64,000 nucleotides of DNA from Pseudomonas graminis (lineage in GTDB: Bacteria; Pseudomonadota; Gammaproteobacteria; Pseudomonadales; Pseudomonadaceae). The DNA lies in the NCBI RefSeq assembly GCF_004364335.1, contig NZ_SOCR01000003.1, forward strand, positions 248,001 to 312,000, given 5' to 3'. The notes beneath the pieces were generated by a model. That model was given only the letters and a program-made list of their open reading frames with translations. It did not search any database and was not told where the DNA came from. Both the position numbers and the translations under genes were made by a program. Below, one piece after another: positions 1 through 15,071 of the stretch. Each line of letters opens with the position of its first letter. Within the stretch, counting starts at the first letter, position 1.

Positions 1-50
1 GCAAGAACCTGCTGTATCAGGTGGCGCTGGACAAACAGAAAGGCCTGTGA
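1..50 (+). CDS. rsmI: RsmI, 16S rRNA 2'-O-ribose methyltransferase (C-terminal end only)
   Basis: Only the last 15 codons and the TGA stop lie in the window, read in frame 3 from base 3 and ending KNLLYQVALDKQKGL. In pseudomonads rsmI, which 2'-O-methylates C1402 of 16S rRNA, lies directly upstream of rnpB and the dcw cluster, and the short tail fits that protein's C-terminus. The call rests on position and a 15-residue tail, so it is moderate. RsmH, encoded about 1.2 kb downstream, modifies the N4 of the same nucleotide. Confidence 0.6.
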   Translation, partial: KNLLYQVALDKQKGL

Positions 51-136
51 CGGGATGTCGCGGGCAGCGTGGCAAATAGCCGGAAGCCCGATTAAAGCTT
101 GTTCTTGAGCCGCCCTCCCATTAACCTTGGCGGCGG

Positions 137-497
137 AGAGTCGATTGGACAGTCGCTGCCTTTCATTGTTCTGCAATGAAGGGGGGAGGAAAGTCCGGGC
201 TCCATAGGGCGGAGTGCCAGGTAACGCCTGGGGGGCGTGAGCCTACGGAAAGTGCCACAGAAAATAACCGCCTAAGCACTTCGGTGCCGGTAAGGGTGAA
301 AAGGTGCGGTAAGAGCGCACCGCACGTCTGGCAACAGTTCGTGGCTAGGTAAACCCCACTCGGAGCAAGACCAAATAGGGTTCCAAGGCGTGGCCCGCGC
401 TGGAACCGGGTAGGTTGCTAAAGATGTCCAGTGATGGCCATCGTAGAGGAATGACTGTCCTCGACAGAACCCGGCTTACAGATCGACTCTCCACCTC
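137..497 (+). ncRNA. rnpB: RNase P RNA, bacterial class A (M1 RNA)
   Basis: This is the catalytic RNA of RNase P, which removes 5' leaders from pre-tRNAs together with the RnpA protein. The 5' strand of helix P1 (AGAGTCGATTGGACAG, from 137) pairs with the 3' end (CAGATCGACTCT, to 490). Universal segments are present: GAGGAAAGTCCGGGCTCC near 186, the CACAGAAAATAACCGCC stretch near 256, GGTAAGGGTGAAAAGGTGCGG near 289, and the AGGTAAACCCC and CAAATAGGG blocks at 346-378. Length is about 360 nt, normal for class A. The 3' end is placed just after the P1 strand, where a pyrimidine-rich run follows. Confidence 0.96.
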
Positions 498-699
498 CTT
501 TTCTTCCCCCCCGTTTGTACGATTTATCCCTTCCGGTAATACCAAAAAAATCTTAAACCTCACAAATCACTTTAACTTCGTACGCCATCCGTTTGTTCAT
601 CCTCGGAAATATCCGTAGGACCGATCCGAAATCCGCCACATCTCCTTCGTAAGTGCTCCTAAATATCCGTCCTATAAGGGTTTTCCTCGTGAAGTCGCC
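498..699 (+). other. AT-rich spacer between rnpB and the mra promoter
   Basis: About 200 bp with no supported gene. It is visibly richer in A and T than the flanking genes, and it carries the 10-mer AAATATCCGT twice as a direct repeat (607-616 and 661-670, 54 bp apart). I see no terminator hairpin apart from the rnpB P1 helix followed by a short T/C run. The dcw promoter begins right after it. Confidence 0.5.
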
Positions 700-729
700 T
701 TGACGGTGTGGTGGGCGCATTCCTATAGT
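700..729 (+). promoter_or_regulatory. Pmra: sigma-70 promoter of the dcw cluster
   Basis: A -35 box TTGACG (700-705) and a -10 box TATAGT (724-729) are separated by 18 bp. The predicted start near 735-737 would leave a leader of about 65 nt before mraZ. The MraZ-type repeats overlap and follow the -10 box, as expected for the autoregulated mra promoter. Confidence 0.65.
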
Positions 730-762
730 GTGCGCGAGTGGCGGAAAGTGGCGTGAAGTGGG
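728..762 (+). promoter_or_regulatory. MraZ operator: four direct repeats at 10-bp period
   Basis: Repeats GTGTG (728), GTGGC (738), GTGGC (748) and GTGGG (758) start exactly 10 bp apart, with 5-bp spacers CGCGA, GGAAA and GTGAA. MraZ proteins bind tandem TGGGN-type repeats spaced by about one helical turn near their own promoter. The first repeat is degenerate and overlaps the -10 box; the rest cover the likely transcription start, which suits repression by blocking initiation. Confidence 0.75.
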
Positions 763-802
763 TTTTTTTGGCTCAAAAAGATAATATCTGGAGATCGCGC
801 CT

Positions 803-1258
803 GTGTTCCGTGGTGCAAACGCAATCAATCTCGACGCAAAGGGCCGTCTCGCTATGCCGAGCCGGTACCGTGACGAGTTGGATTCGCGTAGCGCAGGGCA
901 GTTGATCGTCACCATTGATACCGTCGATCCATGTTTGTGCATCTATCCGCTGCCCGAGTGGGAGCTGATTGAGGCCAAGTTGCGTGAACTCGCCACATTT
1001 CGTGAAGAAAACCGCCGTCTGCAGCGGCTGTTGATTGGTAACGCGGTAGATCTGGAGCTGGACGGCAGTGGGCGTTTCCTGGTGCCACCACGTTTGCGTG
1101 AATACGCCAAGCTCGACAAGCGAGTGATGCTGGTAGGCCAGCTCAACAAGTTTCAACTGTGGGATGAGGACGCCTGGAACGCACTTGCTGATGCGGACCT
1201 TGCGGCCATTCAAAAACCGGGTGCGATGCCCGATGAACTGCGTGATTTGATCCTGTGA
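803..1258 (+). CDS. mraZ: MraZ, transcriptional repressor of the dcw cluster
   Basis: The 151-aa protein has two SpoVT/AbrB-like MraZ domains, each with the DXXXR signature: DAKGR at residues 11-15 and DGSGR at 87-91. The family forms ring-shaped oligomers that bind direct repeats at the dcw promoter and repress it. The start is GTG at 803, supported by GGAG at 790-793 nine bases upstream and by the typical N-terminus [15 protein letters not shown]. The stop overlaps the rsmH start (GTGA at 1255-1258). The matching operator lies at 728-762. Confidence 0.95.
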   Translation: MFRGANAINLDAKGRLAMPSRYRDELDSRSAGQLIVTIDTVDPCLCIYPLPEWELIEAKLRELATFREENRRLQRLLIGNAVDLELDGSGRFLVPPRLREYAKLDKRVMLVGQLNKFQLWDEDAWNALADADLAAIQKPGAMPDELRDLIL

Positions 1259-2198
1259 CTACGAATAGCGGCTTTACCCACATCACCGTACTGCTCGAAG
1301 AAGCCGTCGAGGCTCTCGCGGTGCGCGCCGATGGCTGCTATCTGGATGGCACCTTTGGTCGTGGCGGACATAGTCGCCTTATATTGCAGAACCTGGGTCC
1401 GGAGGGTCGGCTTCTCGGATTCGATAAAGATCCCCAAGCGATTGCCACCGGGCAAACGCTGGCGGCCGAAGACGGCCGCTTTGTCATTGTGCAGCGCAGC
1501 TTTGCCGAGCTGGGCGCCGAAGCTCAAGAGCGCGGACTGGCGGGCAAGGTCAGCGGCATTCTTCTGGATCTCGGTGTGTCGTCGCCACAACTGGACGACC
1601 CCGAGCGCGGTTTCAGCTTTATGAACGATGGCCCCCTCGACATGCGCATGGACCCGTCCTGCGGCGTCAGCGCAGCCGAGTTCGTCAATACCGCGCCCGC
1701 CGAAGAAATCGCCCGCGTTTTCAAAGAATACGGCGAAGAGCGTTTTTCACGCCGCATGGCAGGTGCCGTCGTGGCCCGTCGCGAGACTCAACCGTTCGAG
1801 CGCACCGGCGATCTGGCCGAAGTGCTGAAAGTCGCCAACCCGGCGTGGGAAAAGGGCAAGAACCCTGCGACCCGCGCGTTCCAGGGGCTGCGCATTCACG
1901 TCAACAACGAACTGGGCGATCTGGAAGCGGGTCTGGATGCTGCGCTGGAAGCCCTCGAAGTCGGCGGCCGTCTGGTGGTCATCAGCTTCCACTCGCTGGA
2001 AGACCGCATCGTCAAATTGTTCATGCGCAAGCTGGTCAAGGGCGAAGCCGACAACTTGCCACGCAACCTGCCGATCCGTCATCAGGCTTTCGAGCCTCGT
2101 ATCAAGCTGATCGGCAAGGCGCAGTTCGCTTCCGATGATGAAACCCGCGCCAATCCGCGTTCGCGCAGCGCCGTCATGCGCGTCGCGGAGAAACTCCG

Positions 2199-2202
<4 letters not shown>
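1255..2202 (+). CDS. rsmH: RsmH (MraW), 16S rRNA C1402 N4-methyltransferase
   Basis: This S-adenosylmethionine-dependent enzyme methylates N4 of C1402 in 16S rRNA. The 315-aa length is standard. The SAM-binding glycine-rich loop [10 protein letters not shown] lies at residues 31-40, and later family blocks [19 protein letters not shown] and [12 protein letters not shown] are intact. The GTG start at 1255 is shared with the mraZ stop, and the stop overlaps the ftsL ATG, so translation is coupled through mraZ-rsmH-ftsL. Confidence 0.97.
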
Positions 2203-4236
<2,034 letters not shown>

Positions 4237-4237
<1 letters not shown>

Positions 4238-5700
4238 TGTCTTTGAATTTGAGCAAGCTGTTCGCCCAGTGCAATCGCGATCTGCTGATTCGCGAACTGA
4301 CCCTGGACAGCCGCAAAGTGCGTCCGGGCGATCTGTTTCTGGCGATTCCAGGCCTCAAGGTCGACGGCCGTGAGCACATCACCGACGCCATTGCACACGG
4401 CGCGGCGGCCATCGCTTATGAAGCCGAAGGCGCCAAGGTGCTGCCGATCACCGACATCCCGATGATGCCGGTCAAGGGGCTCGGGGCACAGCTGTCCGAC
4501 CTCGCCGGGCGCTTCTATGGTGACCCGAGCCGCAACCTGAACCTGATCGGCGTGACCGGGACCAACGGCAAAACCAGCGTGACTCAGTTGGTGGCGCAGG
4601 CGTTGGACAAGCTGGGGCAGCACTGCGGCATCATCGGCACGCTGGGCACCGGCTTTTATAGCGAGCTGAAAAGCGGCATTCACACCACGCCGGATCCGAT
4701 CTCCGTGCAGTCGACGCTCTATGACCTGAAAAGGGCCGGGGCCAAAGCGGTTGCCATGGAAGTCTCGTCCCACGGGCTGGATCAGGGCCGGGTGACCGCG
4801 CTGGCCTTTGACGTGGCGGTGATGACCAATCTGTCCCGTGACCATCTCGATTACCACGGCACCATGGAGGCCTATGCTGCCGCCAAGGCCAAGCTGTTCG
4901 CCTGGAATGACCTGCGCTGCCGTGTGATCAATCTTGACGACGCGTTTGGTCGCCAGCTCGCGGTGGCGTCTCACCCTTCGCGTCTGATTAGCTACAGCCT
5001 GGAAGACAGCAGCGCCTACCTGTTCTGCCGTGATGCGCATTTCGATGACGATGGCGTTCGCGCGACCCTGGTAACGCCCCAGGGCAGTCATGCCTTGCGC
5101 AGTAGCCTGCTGGGCCGTTTCAACCTGAGCAACGTGCTGGCTGCGGTCGGCGCTTTGATGGGGCTCGATTACCCGCTGGATGACATTCTTAAAGTCCTGC
5201 CGACGCTGGAAGGTCCTGCTGGCCGGATGCAGCGTCTGGGCGGTGGCTCGCGTCCGCTGGTGGTGGTCGATTACGCCCACACCCCTGACGCCCTTGAAAA
5301 AGTGCTCGCCGCCCTGCGCCCACATGCCAAAGGCCAGTTGACCTGCCTGTTCGGTTGCGGCGGTGATCGCGATCGCGGCAAGCGTCCGCTAATGGCCGAA
5401 GTGGTCGAGCGCCTGGCCGATAAAGTGCTGGTCACTGACGACAATCCGCGCAGCGAAGACCCGACCCGTATTTTTGATGACATCCGTGGCGGGTTCGTCT
5501 CGGCTAACGCAGTCGATTTCGTTGCCGGTCGCGGTCAGGCCATCGCGCAGATCATTGCTCAGGCGTCCGCTGCCGATGTCATCGTGCTGGCGGGCAAGGG
5601 CCACGAGGATTACCAGGAAATAAACGGACAGCGTCAGCCGTTTTCCGATCTGGAAGAAGCCACCAAAGCGCTCGACGCCTGGGAGGCCGCACATGCTTAA
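4237..5700 (+). CDS. murE: MurE, UDP-MurNAc-L-Ala-D-Glu:meso-DAP ligase
   Basis: Cytoplasmic ATP-dependent ligase that adds the third stem residue of the peptidoglycan precursor. In 487 aa it shows the Mur ligase ATP loop GVTGTNGKTS at residues 105-114, the KAVAMEVSSHGLDQGR block near 169-185, and DNPR at 402-405, the signature for meso-diaminopimelate rather than lysine. The ATG at 4237 uses the last A of the ftsI TGA (TGATG coupling). The 3' end overlaps murF by 8 bp. Confidence 0.97.
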
Positions 5701-7063
5701 GCCGCTCTCGTTCAGCGAATTGCTCGTGCCGCTCGACGCCCGTCGTGTGGGTCATGACTGCAGTTTCTCCGGTGTCAGCATCGACAGCCGGGCGATCATC
5801 CCTGGCCAGTTGTTCGTGGCGCTGACCGGCCCGCGTTTCGATGGTCACGACTACCTCGATCAGGTAGCGGCCAAAGGGGCAGTGGGCGCGTTGGTTGAGC
5901 GCGAGATCCCGGGCAGTTCGCTGCCGCAGTTGATCGTCACCGACACCCGCAAAGCCCTCGCGCAACTGGGCGCGCTGAACCGCAATGCCTTTATAGACAA
6001 GCCGGTCGCTGCGATCACCGGCTCCAGCGGCAAGACCACCGTGAAGGAAATGCTTGCAAGTATCCTGCGCACGCGCGGTTCTGTGCTGGCGACGCGCGGC
6101 AACCTGAACAATGAATTGGGCGTGCCGTTGACGCTGCTGGAACTGGCGCCGGAATTCGACGCTGCTGTGATTGAGTTGGGCGCATCCCGTGTGGGCGAGA
6201 TCGCTTTCACGGCCAGCCTGACCAAGCCCCACGTCTCTGTCCTGACCAACGCCGGGACTGCCCACGTGGGCGAGTTCGGTGGCCCGGAAAAAATCGTCGA
6301 AGCCAAGGGCGAGATCATTGAAGGCCTGGACGCCCGTGGCGTTGCCGTATTGAACCTCGACGACAAGGCGTTTGACATCTGGGTGGCCCGCGCCGGCTCA
6401 CGCAAGGTGCTGAGCTTTGCGCTCGAAAACAGCCGTGCCGACTTCTATGCCAGCGACCTGGGCATTGATGCGCGCGGTTGCCCGGCGTTCACGCTGAACA
6501 CCCCGAACGGCTCCGCCCCGGTGCAATTGAATCTGCTGGGCACGCACAACGTTGCCAACGCCCTGGCCGCCGCTGCTGCTGCCCATGCGTTGGACGTTTC
6601 GCTCGCGGGGATCGTTGCCGGGCTTAACGACGTCCAGCCGGTCAAGGGCCGCACCGTCGCGCAACTTGCGCCGAACGGTATGCGCATCATTGATGACACT
6701 TACAACGCCAACCCCACGTCCGTGGCTGCCGCGACCGACATCCTCACCGGTTTCCCGGGCCGCAAGGTCCTGGTGCTGGGCGATATCGGTGAGCTGGGCG
6801 CCTGGGCGGAGCAGGGGCATCGCGATGTCGGCGAATACGCAGTCGGCAAAGTCGACGCACTGTATGCCGTCGGTCCGTTGATGGCCCATGCAGTCAAGGC
6901 TTTCGGGCAGGATGCCCGCCATTTTGAAACTCAGGCCGAGCTGATCGAAGCGCTCGGCGCCGAGCACGATGAAAACACCACCATTTTGATTAAAGGTTCA
7001 CGCAGCGCTGCGATGGAAAACGTCGTAGCGGCCTTATGCGGAACACGCCTGGAGAAACATTAA
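5693..7063 (+). CDS. murF: MurF, UDP-MurNAc-tripeptide:D-Ala-D-Ala ligase
   Basis: Adds the D-Ala-D-Ala dipeptide made by Ddl to complete the UDP-MurNAc-pentapeptide. The 456-aa protein has the Mur ligase ATP loop [11 protein letters not shown] at residues 107-117, the [13 protein letters not shown] segment of MurF near residue 138, and [10 protein letters not shown] in the C-terminal part. It begins inside the last codons of murE, and its TAA shares one base with the mraY ATG (TAATG). Confidence 0.97.
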   Translation: MLKPLSFSELLVPLDARRVGHDCSFSGVSIDSRAIIPGQLFVALTGPRFDGHDYLDQVAAKGAVGALVEREIPGSSLPQLIVTDTRKALAQLGALNRNAFIDKPVAAITGSSGKTTVKEMLASILRTRGSVLATRGNLNNELGVPLTLLELAPEFDAAVIELGASRVGEIAFTASLTKPHVSVLTNAGTAHVGEFGGPEKIVEAKGEIIEGLDARGVAVLNLDDKAFDIWVARAGSRKVLSFALENSRADFYASDLGIDARGCPAFTLNTPNGSAPVQLNLLGTHNVANALAAAAAAHALDVSLAGIVAGLNDVQPVKGRTVAQLAPNGMRIIDDTYNANPTSVAAATDILTGFPGRKVLVLGDIGELGAWAEQGHRDVGEYAVGKVDALYAVGPLMAHAVKAFGQDARHFETQAELIEALGAEHDENTTILIKGSRSAAMENVVAALCGTRLEKH

Positions 7064-8145
7064 TGCTGCTGCTGCTGGCCGAGTATCTGCAACAGTTCTA
7101 CAAAGGCTTCGCGGTCTTTCAGTACCTGACCCTGCGCGGGATTCTGGGCGTGCTCACTGCACTGTCACTTTCCCTGTGCCTTGGCCCGTGGATGATCCGC
7201 GCCCTGCAGAGCAAGCAGATCGGTCAATCCGTGCGCAACGACGGACCTCAATCGCACCTGTCCAAGTCCGGCACGCCGACCATGGGTGGCGCACTGATTC
7301 TGTCTGCAATCGGCATCGCCACCTTGTTGTGGGCTGACCTGAGCAACCGTTATGTGTGGGTCGTGCTGATCGTTACCTTGCTGTTCGGCGCCATTGGTTG
7401 GGTCGACGACTACCGCAAGGTGATCGAGAAGAACTCGCGCGGGCTGCCGAGCCGCTGGAAATACTTCTGGCAATCGGTGTTCGGCCTGGGCGCGGCGATC
7501 TTCCTTTATATGACTGCGCAATCGCCGGTGGAAACCACGCTGCTGATCCCGATGCTCAAGGACTTCAGTATCCCGCTGGGCATTGGCTTCGTCGTGCTGA
7601 CCTACTTCGTGATCGTCGGCTCCAGCAATGCCGTGAACCTCACCGATGGCCTTGACGGCCTGGCAATCATGCCAACGGTGATGGTCGGCGGCGCGCTGGG
7701 GATCTTCTGCTACCTGTCGGGCAACGTGAAGTTCGCCGAATACCTGCTGATCCCTTACGTGCCGGGCGCGGGCGAATTGATTGTGTTCTGTGGTGCGTTG
7801 ATCGGTGCGGGCCTGGGCTTCCTCTGGTTCAACACTTATCCGGCTCAGGTGTTCATGGGCGACGTCGGTGCACTGGCACTGGGCGCGGCATTGGGCACCA
7901 TCGCTGTGATCGTGCGTCAGGAAATCGTTCTGTTCATCATGGGCGGCGTCTTCGTCATGGAAACCCTGTCAGTCGTTATTCAGGTCGCATCCTTTAAATT
8001 GACCGGCCGCCGCGTTTTCCGCATGGCGCCCATCCATCACCACTTTGAACTCAAGGGCTGGCCCGAGCCGCGCGTGATCGTCCGTTTCTGGATCATCACC
8101 GTGATTCTGGTGTTGGTCGGCCTTGCCACGTTGAAACTGAGGTAG
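7063..8145 (+). CDS. mraY: MraY, phospho-MurNAc-pentapeptide translocase
   Basis: Polytopic inner membrane enzyme that transfers phospho-MurNAc-pentapeptide to undecaprenyl phosphate to give lipid I. The ATG at 7063 gives 360 aa, the usual length; an upstream in-frame ATG would extend into murF and is not needed. Mg-binding Asp115-Asp116 (GWVDDYRK), [13 protein letters not shown] and the HHHFELKGW loop are all present among about ten hydrophobic segments. Confidence 0.97.
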   Translation: MLLLLAEYLQQFYKGFAVFQYLTLRGILGVLTALSLSLCLGPWMIRALQSKQIGQSVRNDGPQSHLSKSGTPTMGGALILSAIGIATLLWADLSNRYVWVVLIVTLLFGAIGWVDDYRKVIEKNSRGLPSRWKYFWQSVFGLGAAIFLYMTAQSPVETTLLIPMLKDFSIPLGIGFVVLTYFVIVGSSNAVNLTDGLDGLAIMPTVMVGGALGIFCYLSGNVKFAEYLLIPYVPGAGELIVFCGALIGAGLGFLWFNTYPAQVFMGDVGALALGAALGTIAVIVRQEIVLFIMGGVFVMETLSVVIQVASFKLTGRRVFRMAPIHHHFELKGWPEPRVIVRFWIITVILVLVGLATLKLR

Positions 8146-8150
8146 AACGA

Positions 8151-9497
8151 GTGTCACTGATCGCTTCTGACCACTTCCGCATCGTTGTCGGCCTCGGCAA
8201 GAGCGGCATGTCCCTGGTTCGCTTCCTGGCGAACCGGGGTGTGTCGTTTGCTGTCGCCGATACGCGGGAGCATCCGCCAGAACTCGCGACCTTGCGCCGT
8301 GACTACCCGCAGGTCGAAGTGCGCTGTGGTGAGCTGGACGTCGAGTTTCTGTGCCGCGCCGATGAGCTGTACGTCAGCCCCGGCCTGGCGCTGGCAACCC
8401 CGGCGCTGCAACAAGCGGCGATGCGCGGCGTGAAGCTCTCCGGCGATATCGAGCTGTTCGCGCGCAATGCCAGGGCCCCCATCGTGGCCATCAGCGGATC
8501 GAACGCGAAAAGCACGGTCACCACGCTGGTGGGCGAGATGGCGGCGGCAGCGGGCAAGCGTGTTGCGGTGGGCGGCAATCTCGGCACGCCGGCGCTGGAT
8601 CTGCTCAGCGACGACGTCGAGCTGTATGTGATGGAACTGTCGAGCTTCCAGCTGGAAACCACCGATCAGCTGGGCGCTGAAGTGGCGACCGTGCTGAACA
8701 TCAGCGAAGACCACATGGACCGCTACGCCGGGCTGCCGGCTTATCACCTGGCCAAACACCGGATCTTCCGCGGCGCGCGGCAGGTGGTGGTCAATCGTCA
8801 GGACGCGTTGACTCGTCCATTGATCGGCGAAGGTGTGCCGTGCTGGACCTTCGGATTGAACAAGCCCGACAGAAACGGCTTCGGCTTGCGCGAAGAGAAC
8901 GGCGAGAAATACCTGGCCTTCCAGTTCGACAACCTGATGCCGGTCCGCGAGCTGAAAATCCGTGGTGGCCACAATCAGGCCAACGCTCTGGCTGCGCTGG
9001 CGCTGGGTCATGCGGTGGGTTTGCCGTTCGACGCCATGCTTGCCAGCCTCAAGACATTTGCCGGTCTGGTTCACCGCTGCCAATGGCTGCGTGAGCTCAA
9101 CGGCGTGAATTACTACGACGACTCCAAAGCGACCAACGTCGGTGCCGCACTGGCGGCGATTGAAGGCCTGGGCGCCGACATCGACGGCAAGCTGGTGCTG
9201 ATTGCCGGCGGCGATGGCAAGGGCGCGGATTTCACCCCGCTGAAAGCCCCGGTTGCCGCCCATTGCCGCGCCGTGGTCCTGCTGGGCCGCGATGCGGATC
9301 TGCTCGCCGCGACCTTCGGCGATTCGGTGCCTCTGGTACGCGTCACTACATTGGAAGAAGCCGTGCAACGTGCTGCTGATATCGCGCAGGAAGGGGACGC
9401 CGTGTTGCTGTCGCCTGCTTGCGCAAGCCTGGACATGTTCAAGAATTTCGAAGAGCGCGGACAACTGTTCGCCCAGGCCGTGGGGGACTTGTCATGA
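8151..9497 (+). CDS. murD: MurD, UDP-MurNAc-L-Ala:D-Glu ligase
   Basis: Adds D-glutamate to UDP-MurNAc-L-Ala. The 448-aa protein has an N-terminal nucleotide-sugar fold beginning IVVGLGKSGMS and a central ATP domain. The ATP loop reads AISGSNAKST at residues 113-122, a variant of the textbook GTNGKST that keeps the Lys and Ser/Thr. DDSKATNVGA near residue 324 is the usual MurD block. Translation starts at GTG 8151, 5 bp after the mraY stop, and the stop overlaps the ftsW ATG. Confidence 0.96.
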   Translation: MSLIASDHFRIVVGLGKSGMSLVRFLANRGVSFAVADTREHPPELATLRRDYPQVEVRCGELDVEFLCRADELYVSPGLALATPALQQAAMRGVKLSGDIELFARNARAPIVAISGSNAKSTVTTLVGEMAAAAGKRVAVGGNLGTPALDLLSDDVELYVMELSSFQLETTDQLGAEVATVLNISEDHMDRYAGLPAYHLAKHRIFRGARQVVVNRQDALTRPLIGEGVPCWTFGLNKPDRNGFGLREENGEKYLAFQFDNLMPVRELKIRGGHNQANALAALALGHAVGLPFDAMLASLKTFAGLVHRCQWLRELNGVNYYDDSKATNVGAALAAIEGLGADIDGKLVLIAGGDGKGADFTPLKAPVAAHCRAVVLLGRDADLLAATFGDSVPLVRVTTLEEAVQRAADIAQEGDAVLLSPACASLDMFKNFEERGQLFAQAVGDLS

Positions 9498-10711
9498 TTT
9501 TTGGCGTGATCAAGCCGTACCCGTCGCCGATCATCAGCGGCCGCGGCGTTGACGTTGATTTCCCGATGCTCGCCGGTTGCCTCGCGTTGCTGGGGCTGGG
9601 CCTGGTGATGATCACTTCCGCGTCGTCGGAAGTGGCCGCCGTTCAGTCGGGCAACGCGCTGTACATGATGACCCGTCACCTGATCTATCTGGTGCTCGGC
9701 CTGATCGCCTGCGTCGCGACCATGATGGTGCCGGTCGCCACCTGGCAGCGGCTGGGCTGGCTGATGCTGATCGGCGCATTCGGCCTGTTGATCGCGGTAA
9801 TCGTGCCCGGCATCGGGCGTGAGGTGAACGGTTCGATGCGCTGGATCGGCTTCGGCATGTTCAACGTACAGCCGTCGGAAATCGCCAAAGTTTTCGTGGT
9901 GATTTTCCTCGCCGGTTACCTGATTCGTCGCCAGCAGGAAGTGCGCGAGAGCTGGATGGGCTTCTTCAAGCCTTTCATCGTGTTGCTACCCATGGCTGGC
10001 CTGTTGCTGATGGAGCCGGACTTCGGCGCCACGGTCGTGATGATGGGCGCGGCGGCGGCGATGCTGTTCCTCGGTGGCGTCGGCCTGTTCCGTTTCAGTC
10101 TGATGGTGGCTTTGGCGGTCGGCGCTGTGTTCGTGCTGGTTCAGGCGCAGCCGTACCGGATGGCGCGTCTGATTACCTTCACCGACCCGTGGTCCGATCA
10201 ATTCGGTTCCGGGTACCAGCTGACCCAGGCGCTGATCGCCTTCGGTCGCGGCGAGTGGTTCGGCGTCGGGCTCGGCAACAGCGTGCAGAAGCAGTTCTAT
10301 CTGCCCGAAGCGCACACCGACTTCGTGTTCTCGGTACTGGCCGAAGAGCTGGGCGTTGTGGGCTCCCTCGCCACCGTCGCACTGTTCGTGTTCGTCAGTA
10401 TCCGTGCGATGTACATCGGCATGTGGGCCGAGCGCGCCAAGCAGTTCTTCGCCGCGTACACCGCGTATGGCCTGGCCTTCCTGTGGATCGGTCAGTTCCT
10501 GATCAACATTGGCGTGAACGTTGGCTTGCTGCCAACCAAGGGTCTGACCCTGCCGTTCCTTAGCTACGGCGGCAGTTCGCTGATCATCTGCTGCGCCAGC
10601 CTGGGCCTGTTGCTGCGTATCGAGTGGGAATCGCGCAACAACATGGGCAGTGAAGAGGCCGAGTTCCAGGAAAGCGACTTTGCCGAGGAGCCGACCCATG
10701 GCCGCCGGTAA
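9494..10711 (+). CDS. ftsW: FtsW, SEDS-family septal peptidoglycan glycosyltransferase
   Basis: Polytopic SEDS protein that polymerises lipid II at the septum with FtsI. ATG at 9494 (ATGA overlap with the murD stop) gives 405 aa; a longer in-frame reading from 9419 lies inside murD. About ten hydrophobic helices are visible. SEDS landmarks include GREVNGSMRWI, GSGYQLTQALIAFGRGEWFG and a terminal LPFLSYGGSS. The 3' end overlaps murG by 14 bp. Confidence 0.96.
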   Translation: MIFGVIKPYPSPIISGRGVDVDFPMLAGCLALLGLGLVMITSASSEVAAVQSGNALYMMTRHLIYLVLGLIACVATMMVPVATWQRLGWLMLIGAFGLLIAVIVPGIGREVNGSMRWIGFGMFNVQPSEIAKVFVVIFLAGYLIRRQQEVRESWMGFFKPFIVLLPMAGLLLMEPDFGATVVMMGAAAAMLFLGGVGLFRFSLMVALAVGAVFVLVQAQPYRMARLITFTDPWSDQFGSGYQLTQALIAFGRGEWFGVGLGNSVQKQFYLPEAHTDFVFSVLAEELGVVGSLATVALFVFVSIRAMYIGMWAERAKQFFAAYTAYGLAFLWIGQFLINIGVNVGLLPTKGLTLPFLSYGGSSLIICCASLGLLLRIEWESRNNMGSEEAEFQESDFAEEPTHGRR

Positions 10712-11763
10712 CGTTTTGATCATGGCGGGCGGCACCGGCGGACACGTGTTCCCGGCGCTGGCGTGCGCCCGTGAGTTCCAGGCCCGCGGTTACACCGTGC
10801 ATTGGCTCGGGACGCCGCGCGGCATCGAGAACGAACTGGTGCCCGCCGCAGGTTTGAAGCTGCACCTGATCAATGTCACGGGGTTGCGTGGCAAGGGTCG
10901 ACTGCCGCTGCTCAAGGCGCCGTTCATGCTGATCAAGGCGTTGTTGCAGGCGCGCAAGATCGTGGCTGAGTTGAAGCCGGTCTGCGTCGTCGGCTTTGGT
11001 GGCTACGTGACAGGCCCAGGCGGTCTGGCGGCCAAGCTGGCTGGCGTGCCGCTGATCATCCACGAGCAAAATGCTGTAGCGGGTACGGCCAATCGCAGCC
11101 TGTCGTCGTTCGCCGCGCGGGTCTGTGAAGCGTTCCCGCAGACATTCGCCGCGTCGGCCAAGCGCCGTACCACCGGTAATCCGGTGCGTGCCGAGCTGTT
11201 TTTCGAGACGCCGCGCCAGACGCTGATCGGTCGCCGGCCGCGTTTGCTGGTGCTGGGCGGAAGCCTGGGCGCCGAGCCGCTGAACAAATTACTGCCGGAA
11301 GCTCTGGCGCAAGTGCCTGCCGACATCCGCCCTGAAGTGTTTCATCAGGCCGGCAAGCATCACGATGAAGTGACCGCCGAGCGTTACCGCACCGCCGGTG
11401 TCGAGGCGCAGGTCGCCCCGTTCATCAAAGACATGGCCCAAGCCTATGGCTGGGCGGATCTGGTGGTCTGCCGCGCAGGTGCGTTGACCATCAGTGAACT
11501 GGCTGCTGCCGGATTGCCGTCATTGCTGGTGCCTTTGCCCCACGCGATCGACGACCACCAGTCGCGCAACGCCGAATATCTGGCTCGCGAGGGCGCTGCC
11601 TTCGTCATGCCGCAAGCGACAACTGGCGCCGCCGAGATGGCCGCTCGCCTGAAAGAGGTTTTGATGCAACCCGAACAATTGAACCGCATGGCCGTCACGG
11701 CTCGCCAACTGGCCAAGCCTGACGCCACCAACACCGTCGTCGATATCTGCCTGGAGGTGGCCC

Positions 11764-11771
<8 letters not shown>
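10698..11771 (+). CDS. murG: MurG, lipid II-forming GlcNAc transferase
   Basis: Peripheral inner membrane GT-B enzyme that adds GlcNAc to lipid I. The glycine-rich loop [12 protein letters not shown] at residues 9-20 and the [15 protein letters not shown] block are diagnostic. ATG 10698 gives 357 aa, the expected size; the longer upstream reading is ftsW sequence. It overlaps ftsW by 14 bp and murC by 8 bp. Confidence 0.97.
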
Positions 11772-14180
<2,409 letters not shown>

Positions 14181-14183
14181 ATC

Positions 14184-15056
14184 ATGCATGGCGCAACGGT
14201 TCGTCATCAGCAATCCGCCGCCGGCCGCAACAAGCCGGTGCCGCGTGGTGCCAGCCGCATGGTCGCCAAGGAGCCCATGTCGTCGCGCATGCCGCGACCG
14301 AATTTCGGTTTCCTGCGCAGCCTGATGTGGCCGGTGTTGTTGGTCGTGCTGGGGTTCGGGACGTACGAAGCTGCCCAGCGTCTGTTGCCGTACGCCGACC
14401 GTCCGATCTCCCGGATCAACGTTCAGGGCGACCTGAGCTACATCAGCCAGCAGGCCGTGCAACAGCGCATTGCGCCGTACGTGGCGACGAGCTTTTTCAA
14501 TGTCGACCTGGCCGGCATGCGCACCGAGCTTGAGCAAATGCCGTGGATTGCCCACGCCGAGGTTCGCCGCGTCTGGCCTGATCAGGTCGTGATCCGTCTG
14601 GAAGAACAATTACCGGTTGCGCGCTGGGGCGATCAATCCCTGCTGAACAACCAGGGTCAGGCATTCACCCCGCGTGAACTGGCCAATTACGAACACCTTC
14701 CGCAGTTGTTCGGGCCTCAACGGGCTCAACAGCAGGTGATGCAGCAGTACCAGGTCCTGAGCCAGATGTTGCGCCCGTTGGGGTTCTCCATCGCTCGCCT
14801 GGAACTGCGTGAGCGAGGCAGCTGGTTTCTGACCACCGGCGCAGGCACTGCAGGCCCAGGCCTGGAGCTGCTGCTGGGACGAGGCAATCTGCTTGAGAAG
14901 ATGCGCCGCTTTATCGCCATCTACGACAAGACACTGAAAGACCAGATCACGAACATTGCGCGAGTCGACCTTCGTTACAACAACGGCCTGGCCGTTGGTT
15001 GGCGCGAACAGGCAGCCGCGCCAACGACGGACAAACCCGCCGTCGCGAAGAATTGA
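14184..15056 (+). CDS. ftsQ: FtsQ, divisome assembly protein with POTRA domain
   Basis: A 290-aa bitopic protein with a basic cytoplasmic tail of about 45 residues, a transmembrane helix at about 46-64, then a POTRA domain (about 75-144, starting [14 protein letters not shown]) and the FtsQ beta domain with the [18 protein letters not shown] segment. FtsQ recruits FtsL/FtsB. It follows ddlB by 3 bp and precedes ftsA by 15 bp. The start at 14184 is the first in-frame ATG; an internal ATG near residue 26 would shorten only the cytoplasmic tail. Confidence 0.94.
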   Translation: MHGATVRHQQSAAGRNKPVPRGASRMVAKEPMSSRMPRPNFGFLRSLMWPVLLVVLGFGTYEAAQRLLPYADRPISRINVQGDLSYISQQAVQQRIAPYVATSFFNVDLAGMRTELEQMPWIAHAEVRRVWPDQVVIRLEEQLPVARWGDQSLLNNQGQAFTPRELANYEHLPQLFGPQRAQQQVMQQYQVLSQMLRPLGFSIARLELRERGSWFLTTGAGTAGPGLELLLGRGNLLEKMRRFIAIYDKTLKDQITNIARVDLRYNNGLAVGWREQAAAPTTDKPAVAKN

Positions 15057-15071
15057 TAAGAGGCAGGACCC

